Assembly (NCBI RefSeq): GCF_000214355.1
Contig: NC_015577.1
Location: 186,001-250,000 of the forward strand
Direction: 5' to 3'
Source: Leadbettera azotonutricia ZAS-9
GTDB taxonomy: Bacteria; Spirochaetota; Spirochaetia; Treponematales; Breznakiellaceae
Length of the DNA stretch: 64,000 nucleotides
Below the pieces are notes generated by a model. That model was not told the DNA's origin. It did not search any database and saw only the letters and a list, made by a program, of their open reading frames with translations. Position numbers and translations under genes: made by a program. Below are positions 1-8,465 of the stretch, in pieces. Within the stretch, counting starts at the first letter, position 1, and every line of letters begins with the position of its first letter.

Positions 1-419
1 CCCAAATCGCCAAGGGCAATTCGGCATGGGTTTCTGCAAAGACCGTGGCGGTAAAATCGTCCACCGGATTTTTTGCGTCAAAGCGCGGAACCCTGGCGTA
101 TGGGGATCAGGTATCGGTGCTGCAGGTTAAGGGCAGCTGGGCCGAGATCCGTTCGTCTAACGGAGCGGTCACAGGCTGGATTGCCACAAGCAGCCTGAGC
201 GCCCGGCGCATAGTTGCCACTGGTTCGGGCAGCGGCGCCTCGGCAAGCGAAGTGGCCCTTGCGGGAAAAGGCTTTAACCAGGAAGTGGAAAATGCCTATA
301 AGGCCGATGGCGATCTCAATTACGCCGATGTGGACAAGACCGAAGCCATAACGGTTGCGGAAGACGTGCTTCTCAAATTCATAACCGACGGCCATCTTTT
401 TGCGGGGGAACAGCAATGA
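1..419 (+). CDS. SH3-domain protein, 3' part only
   Basis: The reading frame is open back to the window edge (first full codon at position 3), so the 5' end is missing. The visible part reads like one bacterial SH3b domain: short beta strands with K-G-S-W-A-E-I and T-G-W-I, the usual ending of such domains. A low-complexity Ser/Gly/Ala linker and about 45 charged residues follow. SH3b domains usually bind cell-wall peptides or other proteins in the periplasm. Its stop overlaps the start of the M48 peptidase lipoprotein by 4 bases (ATGA), so the two are translationally coupled and probably act together at the envelope. The GTG at 45 is unlikely to be the start because it lies inside the SH3 fold. 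Confidence 0.7.
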   Translation, partial: QIAKGNSAWVSAKTVAVKSSTGFFASKRGTLAYGDQVSVLQVKGSWAEIRSSNGAVTGWIATSSLSARRIVATGSGSGASASEVALAGKGFNQEVENAYKADGDLNYADVDKTEAITVAEDVLLKFITDGHLFAGEQQ

Positions 420-1336
420 AATTGCGCACTATTAAACTTTACCTTCCTATTATGATAAGCGCTTTGGTTGCGGTGGTTTTCTTTTCTTGCGCGGGCATTG
501 GCGCTGCCGCAGGCATTGGCGCCCAGATCGCAAGCAGCGCCGGTCTCATCAGCCAGAACACCGCCGATGCCATCATCGTAAGCGGACAGGCAGCCGACAA
601 GGCTTTTGAGAATATCACCCCGGAGCAGGAATATTACATTGGCAGGGCAGTAGCGGCCAATATACTCACCACCTATAAACTGTACAATGGAAGCCCCGGC
701 CTCACAGCCTATCTTAACCGCATTGCCAACACTATTACGGTTAATTCATCCCGGCCTGAAATTTACAACGGCTATCACCTCAATATACTGGACAGCGACG
801 AGATTAACGCCTTTGCCACTCCCGGCGGGCACATCTTTATTACCCGGGGCCTCATAGCCTGTGCCGATTCTGAAGATGCCCTTGCTGGCGTTATAGCCCA
901 TGAAGTGGGTCATATACTGCTCCAGCACAGCCTCGAGGCCATCAAGAAAAGCCGCAATAACCAGGCCTTTATGACTGCCCTTGTCGCAACTGGCGGCGCT
1001 GCCACCAACACCGATGTAAAACAGCTCACGGAAGTCTTCAATGCGTCCATCGGCGAGGTTCTCAACACCATGCTGAATTCAGGTTTTTCCCGGGATCAGG
1101 AATTCGCCGCCGATTCAATCGCCCTCAGCCTCATGGCTGGTTCAGGCTATGAGCCCTCCAGCCTTATAGAAATGCTCCACTCCCTTGAGAAGAACCAGGC
1201 AAGCCATGCGGGGGGATTCAACAAGACCCACCCCACACCGGCGCAGCGTATTGCGAGCGCGGAAAAGTCTGTCTCCCAATATACAGTGGCCGACACAAGG
1301 TCTTTCAGGCAAGCACGGTATAAGGCAGTGAAGTAG
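416..1336 (+). CDS. M48-family zinc metalloprotease lipoprotein
   Basis: 306 residues. A hydrophobic N-terminus ends in a lipobox (F-F-S-C, Cys about 25), so this is probably a lipoprotein facing the periplasm. The zinc site HEVGH lies at about 162-166 and a likely third ligand Glu in SRDQEFAADS further on, as in M48 (Ste24/BepA/LoiP-like) peptidases. The family degrades or helps fold misassembled envelope proteins. The Asn/Ala-rich C-terminus ends with an H-P-T-P-A-Q-R motif, typical of M48 'TPR-less' short forms. It overlaps the preceding SH3-domain gene by 4 bases. The substrate cannot be read from the sequence. Confidence 0.88.
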   Translation: MKLRTIKLYLPIMISALVAVVFFSCAGIGAAAGIGAQIASSAGLISQNTADAIIVSGQAADKAFENITPEQEYYIGRAVAANILTTYKLYNGSPGLTAYLNRIANTITVNSSRPEIYNGYHLNILDSDEINAFATPGGHIFITRGLIACADSEDALAGVIAHEVGHILLQHSLEAIKKSRNNQAFMTALVATGGAATNTDVKQLTEVFNASIGEVLNTMLNSGFSRDQEFAADSIALSLMAGSGYEPSSLIEMLHSLEKNQASHAGGFNKTHPTPAQRIASAEKSVSQYTVADTRSFRQARYKAVK

Positions 1337-1400
1337 GGAGCCGGCAATTAAGGGGAATTTGGCCCCTTAACCGGCTGCCATAAAAACTTTTCCGATTCCC

Positions 1401-1427
1401 TAAAGCTTATTTTTTAAACACCGATAT
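1401..1427 (+). promoter_or_regulatory. Sigma-28 (FliA)-type promoter of flaB
   Basis: TAAAGCTT, 11 bases, then ACCGATAT. This nearly matches the flagellar sigma-28 consensus TAAAGTTT-N11-GCCGATAA and lies upstream of the flagellin gene. The start of transcription would be near 1434, giving a 5' leader of about 220 bases. Confidence 0.75.
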
Positions 1428-1446
1428 TTATAATGAAAGTGGACTA

Positions 1447-1569
1447 GATCCGTGCGCCCGTTGGGCCTCCGCGGATCGGGACACGTATCCTCACCCTTCC
1501 GGGAACGGGTGGGTCGAGGGTTCAAAGGCACAAATCTCTCGATTTCTGAGTATCCCTATAGGAGTACTC
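1447..1569 (+). promoter_or_regulatory. Structured 5' leader of flaB
   Basis: Between the sigma-28-type promoter and the flaB start lie three hairpins: GATCCG at 1447-1452 pairing with CGGATC at 1472-1477 (with an inner CCC/GGG stem), CACCCTTC at 1492 pairing with GAA-c-GGGTG at 1503-1511, and GAGTATCC at 1548-1555 pairing with GGAGTACTC at 1561-1569. A leader this long and structured is more than ribosome binding needs and may carry post-transcriptional control. I do not recognise a known riboswitch class. Confidence 0.45.
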
Positions 1570-1652
1570 GGAATGTTTACGGCATGGATGCCGCGGTGTC
1601 GGCCATGGCCATTGGGGCTTTTGGTGCACCGGAAATGCCAAAGGAGTGTTTT

Positions 1653-2513
1653 ATGATTATTAATCACAACTTAAGCGCAATGTTTGCCGACAGGTCCCTC
1701 AAGGAAACCCAAGTGTTCCTGACAAAGAACATGGAAAAACTGTCTTCAGGCTTGCGGATCAACCGCGCCGGCGATGATGCCTCAGGACTCGCTGTTTCTG
1801 AGAAGCTTAGAAGTCAAATCCGTGGTTTGAACCAGGCGTCTACAAACGCCCAGAACGGTATTTCGTTCATTCAAACTACAGAGGGCTATCTTCAGGAATC
1901 TGAGGACATCATTCAGCGCATGCGCGAACTGGCTGTCCAGTCTTCGAACGGTATCTATTCCGACGAAGACCGGATGTACATCCAGGTTGAAGTTTCGGCG
2001 TTAATCGACGAAATAGACCGGATTGCGTCCCATGCCCAGTTCAACGGAATGAACCTCCTCACCGGAAGGTTCGGCCGGCTGATTGGTGAAAACGTGGTTA
2101 CTGCTTCCATGTGGCTCCATATCGGCGCCAATATGGATCAACGCGAGCAGGTATTCATTGGTACCATGACCACTAAAGGCCTTGGTCTCAGGAATATCGG
2201 CGACGATTCCATTCTTTCGATGTCCGCTCCGGACAGCGCCAACCGTGCCATTGGAACCCTCGACGAGGCGATTAAAAAGATCAACAAACAACGTGCTGAT
2301 CTTGGCGCCTACCAGAACCGCCTGGAACACGCGATCCGCGGCTTGGACGTGGGAGCCGAAAATATGCAGGCTTCCGAATCCCGCATCCGCGATACCAACA
2401 TGGCTAATGAGACTGTGGCTTACACCAAAAACCAGATTCTCACCCAGGCTGGAACCGCAATGCTTGCCCAGGCCAACCAGAGAGGTCAAACGGTTCTTCA
2501 GCTCTTACAGTAG
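1653..2513 (+). CDS. flaB: Flagellin FlaB (periplasmic flagellar filament core)
   Basis: 286 residues from ATG at 1653, preceded by AAGGAG six bases upstream; the frame stays open upstream to 1452 but that part does not look like flagellin. The N-terminus [14 protein letters not shown] and the C-terminus ending [15 protein letters not shown] are the conserved D0/D1 coiled-coil regions of spirochaete FlaB, with almost no variable central domain, as usual for flagella that rotate inside the periplasm. There is no signal peptide, in keeping with export through the flagellar type III apparatus. It is driven by the sigma-28-type promoter at 1401 and closed by a strong terminator at 2545, so it is a single-gene unit. 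Confidence 0.96.
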   Translation: MIINHNLSAMFADRSLKETQVFLTKNMEKLSSGLRINRAGDDASGLAVSEKLRSQIRGLNQASTNAQNGISFIQTTEGYLQESEDIIQRMRELAVQSSNGIYSDEDRMYIQVEVSALIDEIDRIASHAQFNGMNLLTGRFGRLIGENVVTASMWLHIGANMDQREQVFIGTMTTKGLGLRNIGDDSILSMSAPDSANRAIGTLDEAIKKINKQRADLGAYQNRLEHAIRGLDVGAENMQASESRIRDTNMANETVAYTKNQILTQAGTAMLAQANQRGQTVLQLLQ

Positions 2514-2544
2514 CAGTACTAAGAAGAGACGTGAACGGAAAGGC

Positions 2545-2579
2545 GCCGTTCCGGGTAATACCGGAACGGCTTCTTTTTT
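2545..2579 (+). terminator. Rho-independent terminator of flaB
   Basis: A perfect 10-bp stem (GCCGTTCCGG / CCGGAACGGC) with a 6-base loop at 2545-2570, followed by TTCTTTTTT. It lies 31 bases after the flaB stop. Confidence 0.93.
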
Positions 2580-2605
2580 GTCCAAAAATCAGGTATACTA
2601 ACTTT

Positions 2606-3670
2606 ATGAAAAGAATCATGTCCATTCTATCCTTTCTCCTGGGGGCAGTTATTGTCCTGGGAGGTCTTGGGGGCTGCCGGAAAAACAGCAGAACTGTATT
2701 GAACGGGGAAGTGGCGGAAAAGCCGGGTAAAATAATAATCTATTTTATCCCGAAAAATCTGGGGAACCCCTATTTCGATGCTCTCAGTTCCGGTTTTTAC
2801 AATGCAATTGCTCAGCTTGGGGAAGATAATTTTCAATATTATTATACCGGGCCGGATACCGCAGAAGCGACAAGCCAGATCCCCTACGTGGAGGAGGCCC
2901 TGCGGAACAAGGCCGATGCCGTGTTCATCGCCGCCAATTCCAATGATGCCCTGAATGGCATTTTTGATCGGGCCAGGCAGCAGGGTACCCGGATTTACAT
3001 CATTAATCAGGATATACCCGGAAGCGAATCCCATCGGAACGCGGCGATTTTGCCGGTTAATTTCGATACCATCGGCAATTCCCTTATGGAACAATTCGGG
3101 AAGCTGATGGACTACGAGGGGAAGTTCGCCATCCTTTCCGCCACTGATGACGCCCCGGATCAAAACACCTGGATCAGCCTGATAAGACAAGAGCTGGCAG
3201 CCGACCCTCAGTATAGCCGGATGGAACTGGTCGAAGTGGCCTATGGGGACGATCAGTACGAAAAGTCCGTGGCCGAGACTGAGGCCCTCCTTGCCAGGCA
3301 CAGCGATCTCAAGGGCCTCATAGCCCCCACCGCTGTGGGGCTTCCTGCCGCCGCCGCGCTGATCCGGGAAAAGGGGCTTTCGGAGAAAATCAGAATCACC
3401 GGCCTTGGGCTGCCCTCGGAAATGCTGGAGTTTGTGCTGGACGGAACCTGCGAAAGGTTCCAGCTCTGGAACCCTCCCTACGAAGGCTATCTCGGGGTCT
3501 ACCTCATTTGGGCTGAAAAACGGGCCGGATTTGTGCCTGTTCCGGGAGCTGTCTTTACCGCCGGGAGGCTGGGGGAATATACCATCCTGCCCAACGGCCA
3601 AATCCTGACGCTCCAAACCCCCATGGTTTACGACCTTTCAAATATCAGGGAATACGCCATCCTGTTTTAA
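2606..3670 (+). CDS. Sugar-type periplasmic binding lipoprotein (RhaS/LsrB/LuxP-like)
   Basis: 354 residues from ATG at 2606, chosen because it begins a lipoprotein signal (MKRIMSILSFL..., lipobox G-G-C). The mature part is a type I periplasmic binding fold: NLGNPYFDAL, the YYTGPDTAEATSQIPYVE stretch and an AANSNDAL segment match the rhamnose/autoinducer-2/LuxP subgroup of ABC sugar-binding proteins. No permease or ATPase gene is next to it, so it is an orphan; it may feed a distant transporter or present a ligand to a sensor kinase. It converges on the hybrid histidine kinase gene with overlapping stop codons (3667-3670). Ligand unknown. Confidence 0.82.
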   Translation: MKRIMSILSFLLGAVIVLGGLGGCRKNSRTVLNGEVAEKPGKIIIYFIPKNLGNPYFDALSSGFYNAIAQLGEDNFQYYYTGPDTAEATSQIPYVEEALRNKADAVFIAANSNDALNGIFDRARQQGTRIYIINQDIPGSESHRNAAILPVNFDTIGNSLMEQFGKLMDYEGKFAILSATDDAPDQNTWISLIRQELAADPQYSRMELVEVAYGDDQYEKSVAETEALLARHSDLKGLIAPTAVGLPAAAALIREKGLSEKIRITGLGLPSEMLEFVLDGTCERFQLWNPPYEGYLGVYLIWAEKRAGFVPVPGAVFTAGRLGEYTILPNGQILTLQTPMVYDLSNIREYAILF

Positions 3671-6240
3671 ACCCTCTGGGCCGCATTTAGGTACTGACGG
3701 AGCTTTCTCATCACTTCGCTGATATCAATGGGTTTCCCCACATGATCGTTCATGCCGCTGGCAAGGCATCTTTCGATATCCTCCCTAAAGACATTGGCGG
3801 TCATTGCGACAATTGGCACACGCTTCGCGGACGCCATGCCCTCGAAGCGTTTTTCCTCGAAAGCGCGGATGCAGCGGGTAGCTTCGAGGCCGTCCATCTC
3901 GGGCATCTGGACATCCATAAAGATCATGGCGTATTTATCCGGGGCTTCGCTGAACATTTTTAACGCCTCGACGCCGTTGCTGGCGCAGTCGATAACCAGA
4001 GCGGTGGGCTCCAGGAGGGCCAGGACAATTTCCCGGTTGATCTGCACGTCTTCCGCAAGGAGTATGCAGAAACCTTCGAAACAGCCTGAATCGTCATCGG
4101 CTTCTTTCTTCTGGGCGAGATGGTGATCCAGGCCCAGATATTCGTTGATGTAATCCACGATAGATGAAGGGAAAAAAGGCTTGGAAAGGAAATGTTCCAC
4201 TCCGGCGTTCTTGGCTTCGTTCTCTATCATGCTCCATTCTGTAGCGGAGATCATTATCACTACCGTCTTTTTCGGCGGCGATGCAGCCTCCTGGGTTTCC
4301 CTTTCTTTTATCCACTTGGAAAGCTCGATGCCGTTAATTCCGGGCATCTTATAATCAATAAAGTAGAGGGAATAGGGGCCGTTTTTTTCTATCAACCCCT
4401 GGGCTTCCTCCGCGCCGGAAGCCAGATCGCAGGTGAAGCCGTAATGGAGCATAATCTCGCCGAAGTATTCCCGGGTCTCAGGATCGTCATCCACTGCCAG
4501 CACTTTAAAGGATTTCCGATCCGTTACGGGTATTTCCGGGGCCGTTGCTGCTTTGGAAACCTTGACGGCCTCAATGGTAAAGATGAAGGCGGAACCTTTG
4601 CCCAATTCCGATTCAATCCAAATCCTGCCGTTCATCATCTCCACGATCCGCTTCGAGATAGCCAGTCCCAGGCCGGTACCGCCGAACTTCCGGGAGGTCG
4701 CGCTTTCTGCCTGGGTAAAAGAGGTGAAGAGCTTGGCCTGCTGTTCCGCACTGATGCCGATTCCCGAATCAGTTACGGAGATCTCAATAGTACAGATCCC
4801 ATCCTGTTCCCCAATCCATTTGGCGTCCAGCCAAACCGAACCCCGCTCGGGGGTGAATTTTACCGCATTGGAAAGCAGGTTTGCGATCACCTGGGTAAGA
4901 CGCTGGTCGTCCGCGATGAGGAAGGGGGGGATGTTCTTGTCCACCCTGACCCTGAATTTCTGCTGCTTTTGATCTACCCGGAAGCTGATCACGTTCACCG
5001 TCTTCTGAAGCATCTTTTCAAAGTTGAATTCCACCGGGCTGAGATCGAATTTGTTGGCCTCGATCTTGGACATGTCCAGAATATCGTTGATCACCCCCAG
5101 GAGATGGGTGGAGGCGTCTTCGATCTTGGAAAGGCAATAGTCCTTCCGCTCTATGGCATGAGAGGTCTTGGCGATGGAAGTCATGCCGATAATGGCGTTC
5201 ATGGGGGTCCGCATCTCGTGGCTCATGTTGGAGAGGAAATCGCCCTTGGCCCGGCTGGCGCTTTCCGCTGTTTCCCGGAGTTCCGCCAGGCGGACATTCT
5301 GCTCCTGGATCTTTTTGAAGGGGATGACGATAAAATTGGCCGCCACAAAGGCTGCGAGTATCCCCAGGCTCATAAAGATCGCCGCGGAAATAAGAAGGAT
5401 ATTCCGGTTCATGGCTCCGGGACTCTCGTCGATGGGGGCCGCCACAATGAGAGTCCAGTCGTCAGAACCGCTTACCGGCATATAGGCTCCTACCCGAGGC
5501 ACCCCTCCGTAGCTGTAAATTCCGGCGCCCGCCTCCCCTGTCCGGATTCCCCGAATAAACCCCTCCCTTTCCTCGCCCTCAGGGCCGGGGTCCATTACAT
5601 CCAAGAGGATATGCCGTTCTTCGACCAGGAAAGGACGGATGTTGGCGATAATGACCCCTTCTCCGTCCAGGAGAAGGATGTTGCCGGAGTTCCAAATACG
5701 GAAATCGTCGAGGATGTCCGAAAGTATCATCCCCGGCAAGGTAGCCACCAGGATCCGGGACCCCATAGGCACGCAAATCCGGATGACCAGTTCCCCGCCG
5801 GGGTCAAGTTCCGTGGTAGTAATCACCCGTTCGCCTACAAAGGCGCGCCGGGCATAGGCGCTCCGGACAAAGTCCTGCCCCGGAACAGGGAACCCGTAGG
5901 AAGCCACTGCCCCACGGGAGCTCAGAATCGCGAGGGAGAGGTAATTATGCTCCTGCGCCTGGTCTGTCAGAGCCATCTTGAGGATCTGTCCCTCCGAGGA
6001 CGCCGCATCATTCATGGCCGCCTTAAGGATCTCCGCCGCCGCCACATCAGCCTCGATCTTCATCAGCCGCAGGTTGGTAGCCACCAGTTTTTCGGCTATC
6101 CGGCTCACCACCGTCATGTCGCTTTTGATGGTTTCCACCAGATGGAGCCGGTCAAAGTACAGGCTTATAACAAAACTGGAAGCGGTAATCAGCGCAACAA
6201 TCGAGGCTATAATGAGGACAATCTTTATCCGAATGGACAC
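3667..6240 (-). CDS. Hybrid histidine kinase with two receiver domains
   Basis: 857 residues from GTG at 6240. Order: membrane segment (about 7-27), an extracytoplasmic Cache-like sensor (about 30-275), second membrane segment (about 280-304), HisKA with phosphorylated His341 in NMSHEMRTPMNAIIGM, HATPase with N454/N458, D491-S-G-I-G and GGTGLGL near 520, receiver 1 with Asp629, receiver 2 with Asp776 in FMDVQMPEMDG. It has no HPt domain and no output domain, so phosphoryl transfer must go through a separate HPt protein and regulator. One of three closely related kinases in the window, and the only one with two receivers. The convergent sugar-binding lipoprotein could present its ligand; that is inference. 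Confidence 0.93.
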   Translation of the reverse strand: MSIRIKIVLIIASIVALITASSFVISLYFDRLHLVETIKSDMTVVSRIAEKLVATNLRLMKIEADVAAAEILKAAMNDAASSEGQILKMALTDQAQEHNYLSLAILSSRGAVASYGFPVPGQDFVRSAYARRAFVGERVITTTELDPGGELVIRICVPMGSRILVATLPGMILSDILDDFRIWNSGNILLLDGEGVIIANIRPFLVEERHILLDVMDPGPEGEEREGFIRGIRTGEAGAGIYSYGGVPRVGAYMPVSGSDDWTLIVAAPIDESPGAMNRNILLISAAIFMSLGILAAFVAANFIVIPFKKIQEQNVRLAELRETAESASRAKGDFLSNMSHEMRTPMNAIIGMTSIAKTSHAIERKDYCLSKIEDASTHLLGVINDILDMSKIEANKFDLSPVEFNFEKMLQKTVNVISFRVDQKQQKFRVRVDKNIPPFLIADDQRLTQVIANLLSNAVKFTPERGSVWLDAKWIGEQDGICTIEISVTDSGIGISAEQQAKLFTSFTQAESATSRKFGGTGLGLAISKRIVEMMNGRIWIESELGKGSAFIFTIEAVKVSKAATAPEIPVTDRKSFKVLAVDDDPETREYFGEIMLHYGFTCDLASGAEEAQGLIEKNGPYSLYFIDYKMPGINGIELSKWIKERETQEAASPPKKTVVIMISATEWSMIENEAKNAGVEHFLSKPFFPSSIVDYINEYLGLDHHLAQKKEADDDSGCFEGFCILLAEDVQINREIVLALLEPTALVIDCASNGVEALKMFSEAPDKYAMIFMDVQMPEMDGLEATRCIRAFEEKRFEGMASAKRVPIVAMTANVFREDIERCLASGMNDHVGKPIDISEVMRKLRQYLNAAQRV

Positions 6241-6350
6241 CAGGGAACCCCGTTTTTAATATCTTGGGAATAGTATAGTTCGTTTCGAATGAAATCTCAA
6301 GGAGTTTGCGCTATTCTGCTTTTAGGGCCCGAAAAATGCAAAAAATTTCT

Positions 6351-6388
6351 GATCTATCAATCAATGATAGATCTACCATCCTATACTA
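6351..6388 (+). promoter_or_regulatory. Palindromic operator and -10 box of the LRR-AAA/WYL pair
   Basis: GATCTATCA (6351-6359) and TGATAGATC (6365-6373) form a perfect 9-bp inverted repeat with a 5-base centre, suited to a dimeric repressor. TATACT at 6383-6388 is a good -10 box, so the palindrome covers the -35 region; no good -35 hexamer is seen. The WYL regulator encoded second in the same unit is the obvious candidate to bind here. Transcription would start within a base or two of the chosen ATG at 6394, so the message may be leaderless. Confidence 0.55.
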
Positions 6389-6393
6389 TCAGC

Positions 6394-8463
6394 ATGAATA
6401 TAAACGAAGCGTTTGCGGACATAGAAAAGCGGATGAACGGCGTGGAAGAGCTCATGAAGTATTGCCGCAAATCCGGCGGCAAAGAACTGGATCTTTCCGG
6501 CAAAGATCTTGAAGAAATCCCTCCAGCTCTGGCCGACCTGAAGGGCCTTGTGGTGCTGGATCTCAGCAATAATAAGCTCAAAGAGCTTCCGGATTTCATG
6601 GGCAGCCTTGCTACCCTGGCATACCTGAACTTGAGCCATAATAGGCTGTGCACCCTGCCCGAGTCAATGGAGAGCCTTGACGATCTTGAGACCCTCAACC
6701 TTTCCCACAACCGGTTTAAAGAGCTGCCTAAATTTATCGGGGTACTTCCTGCTTTGGAAACCCTGAATATCGATGACAATAACCTGGAGGGAGTCCCGGA
6801 ATTTCTGGATGATTTAAACGTCGGCAAGGAACTCAACCTGCTGGATCATATCGAAAAAATCATAAATCTTTCGAAAAAGAACGGGCTGAGCAGGATTTTT
6901 TACCGCATTGCCGACAGCCATATCAAATTTGTTGCGGAAAAACTTGGCATAACACCCCTGCAGGCAGTATTGTTTTCCCATTTTATCGATAACTGCGAAG
7001 ACAATAATATATTGATAAGCCAAATCGGAAAGGCAATTGATGTCAGCAATACCAAAATTCTGCAATACATGAATGAACTTGAGGTGCTAGAAAAGAAAAA
7101 GCTCATCCGCTGCAAAAAAGGCGACAGCATCACCTACCGTGTGCCCCGTGAAGTGTTGACCGCCTTCAGGAAGGATACAGAATTCAAGCCCGCAAACCAC
7201 GCGAATATCCATATCGAGGAGTTTTTTACCGTCGTGGAGGATTTATTTGTCCAGCGGAACAATGATGAATTGACCCTCGAAAACCTGGACGAGGAATTGA
7301 ACCTCCTGCTGGAAGAGAACATGCAGCTTGTCTTTTCGCAAAAGATAAAAAACGCCGATTTTAATACAATGGACAGGGTCCTCTTGATCTGTTTCTGCCA
7401 TCACTTTGTGAACAACAACGATGACAATATCAGGGAGCATGATTTTGGATTTGTCTACAGTGACGACCGGTATTTTTTAAGCGAGATTAAGCGGGCCCTG
7501 AAAAACGGTAATCATATACTCATGGAAGCGGGACTGATCGAGAATGCCGTCAGCGATGGGTTTGCCGAATCGGATGCCTATAAGCTTACCGATAAAGCAA
7601 AAAAGGAATACCTTGGGGAACTGAATATCAAGTCCAATCTGAACAAGAACAAAAAAAACCTCCTGTTATCCGATACCCTTGCGGAAAAAAAATTATTTTA
7701 TAATGACAAAGCAACTCAAAGTATTGAGCAGCTGGCTTCTTTGCTGGAGGAAGAAAATTTCAAAACTGTGCAAAAACGCCTTGAAGACCAAGGCATGCGG
7801 AAAGGATTTACCTGCCTCTTCTATGGCCCTCCCGGCACAGGAAAGACCGAGACAGTGTACCAGATAGCCCGCCGGACCCACCGGGACATCATGGCAGTGG
7901 ACATCGCTGAAACAAAGAGCTGCTGGTTTGGTGAGAGCGAAAAGAAGATAAAGGAAATCTTCACCGGCTATAAAGCCCTGGCGGAAAATGCCGAAACAAC
8001 ACCTATCCTGCTCTTCAACGAAGCCGATGCGGTTATTAGCAAACGCATGGAGCTGGGCAAAAACAGCGGATCGGTTGCGCAAACCGAAAATGCCATACAG
8101 AATATCATCCTCCAGGAGCTGGAAAATCTCGATGGCATATTGATAGCCACCACCAACCTTACCGGGAACATGGATAAAGCCTTTGAGCGGCGCTTCCTCT
8201 ATAAAATTGAATTCGAAAAGCCCGACAATAACGCCAGGCAGGCTATTTGGAAGGCAATTATACCGGAATTATCCGATGCTGATGCAATGGAATTGGCCAC
8301 CAGGCATGATTTTTCCGGAGGGCAGATAGAAAATATTGCCCGCAAGCGCATTGTCAGCAGCATCATCACCGGAACAGCCCCTACCCTTGATTCGCTCATT
8401 TCTTTCTGTCAGGATGAAATAGTGTCCAACGAAAAGGAAAAGAAAATAGGGTTTTCAGTATAG
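6394..8463 (+). CDS. Leucine-rich-repeat, winged-helix, AAA+ ATPase fusion
   Basis: 689 residues from ATG at 6394; the frame is open back to 6289, but those codons precede the -10 box and lack a ribosome binding site. Residues about 30-140 are four to five bacterial leucine-rich repeats (LDLSNNKLKELP, LNLSHNRLCTLP, LNLSHNRFKELP). Residues about 155-260 look like a winged-helix segment (SQIGKAIDVSNTKILQYMNEL). The C-terminal part is an AAA+ module: Walker A GPPGTGKT at 479-486, Walker B ILLFNEAD near 538-545 (Asn replaces the usual Asp), sensor ATTN near 585 and Arg pair FERRF near 598. The layout, ligand-sensing repeats joined to an ATPase, recalls NLR-type sensors, though the ATPase is classic AAA rather than STAND. 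Coupled to the WYL regulator 2 bases downstream. Confidence 0.8.
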   Translation: MNINEAFADIEKRMNGVEELMKYCRKSGGKELDLSGKDLEEIPPALADLKGLVVLDLSNNKLKELPDFMGSLATLAYLNLSHNRLCTLPESMESLDDLETLNLSHNRFKELPKFIGVLPALETLNIDDNNLEGVPEFLDDLNVGKELNLLDHIEKIINLSKKNGLSRIFYRIADSHIKFVAEKLGITPLQAVLFSHFIDNCEDNNILISQIGKAIDVSNTKILQYMNELEVLEKKKLIRCKKGDSITYRVPREVLTAFRKDTEFKPANHANIHIEEFFTVVEDLFVQRNNDELTLENLDEELNLLLEENMQLVFSQKIKNADFNTMDRVLLICFCHHFVNNNDDNIREHDFGFVYSDDRYFLSEIKRALKNGNHILMEAGLIENAVSDGFAESDAYKLTDKAKKEYLGELNIKSNLNKNKKNLLLSDTLAEKKLFYNDKATQSIEQLASLLEEENFKTVQKRLEDQGMRKGFTCLFYGPPGTGKTETVYQIARRTHRDIMAVDIAETKSCWFGESEKKIKEIFTGYKALAENAETTPILLFNEADAVISKRMELGKNSGSVAQTENAIQNIILQELENLDGILIATTNLTGNMDKAFERRFLYKIEFEKPDNNARQAIWKAIIPELSDADAMELATRHDFSGGQIENIARKRIVSSIITGTAPTLDSLISFCQDEIVSNEKEKKIGFSV

Positions 8464-8465
8464 CC

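Noticed and set aside
1452-1652. N-terminal extension of FlaB by 67 codons
   Set aside because: FlaB orthologues begin with MIINHN, a ribosome binding site precedes 1653, and the upstream text folds as RNA and does not look like protein.
4192-6273. A 693-codon open frame on the plus strand opposite the hybrid kinase
   Set aside because: The minus strand carries a complete kinase with all motifs; the plus frame shows no domain and results from codon bias of the real gene.
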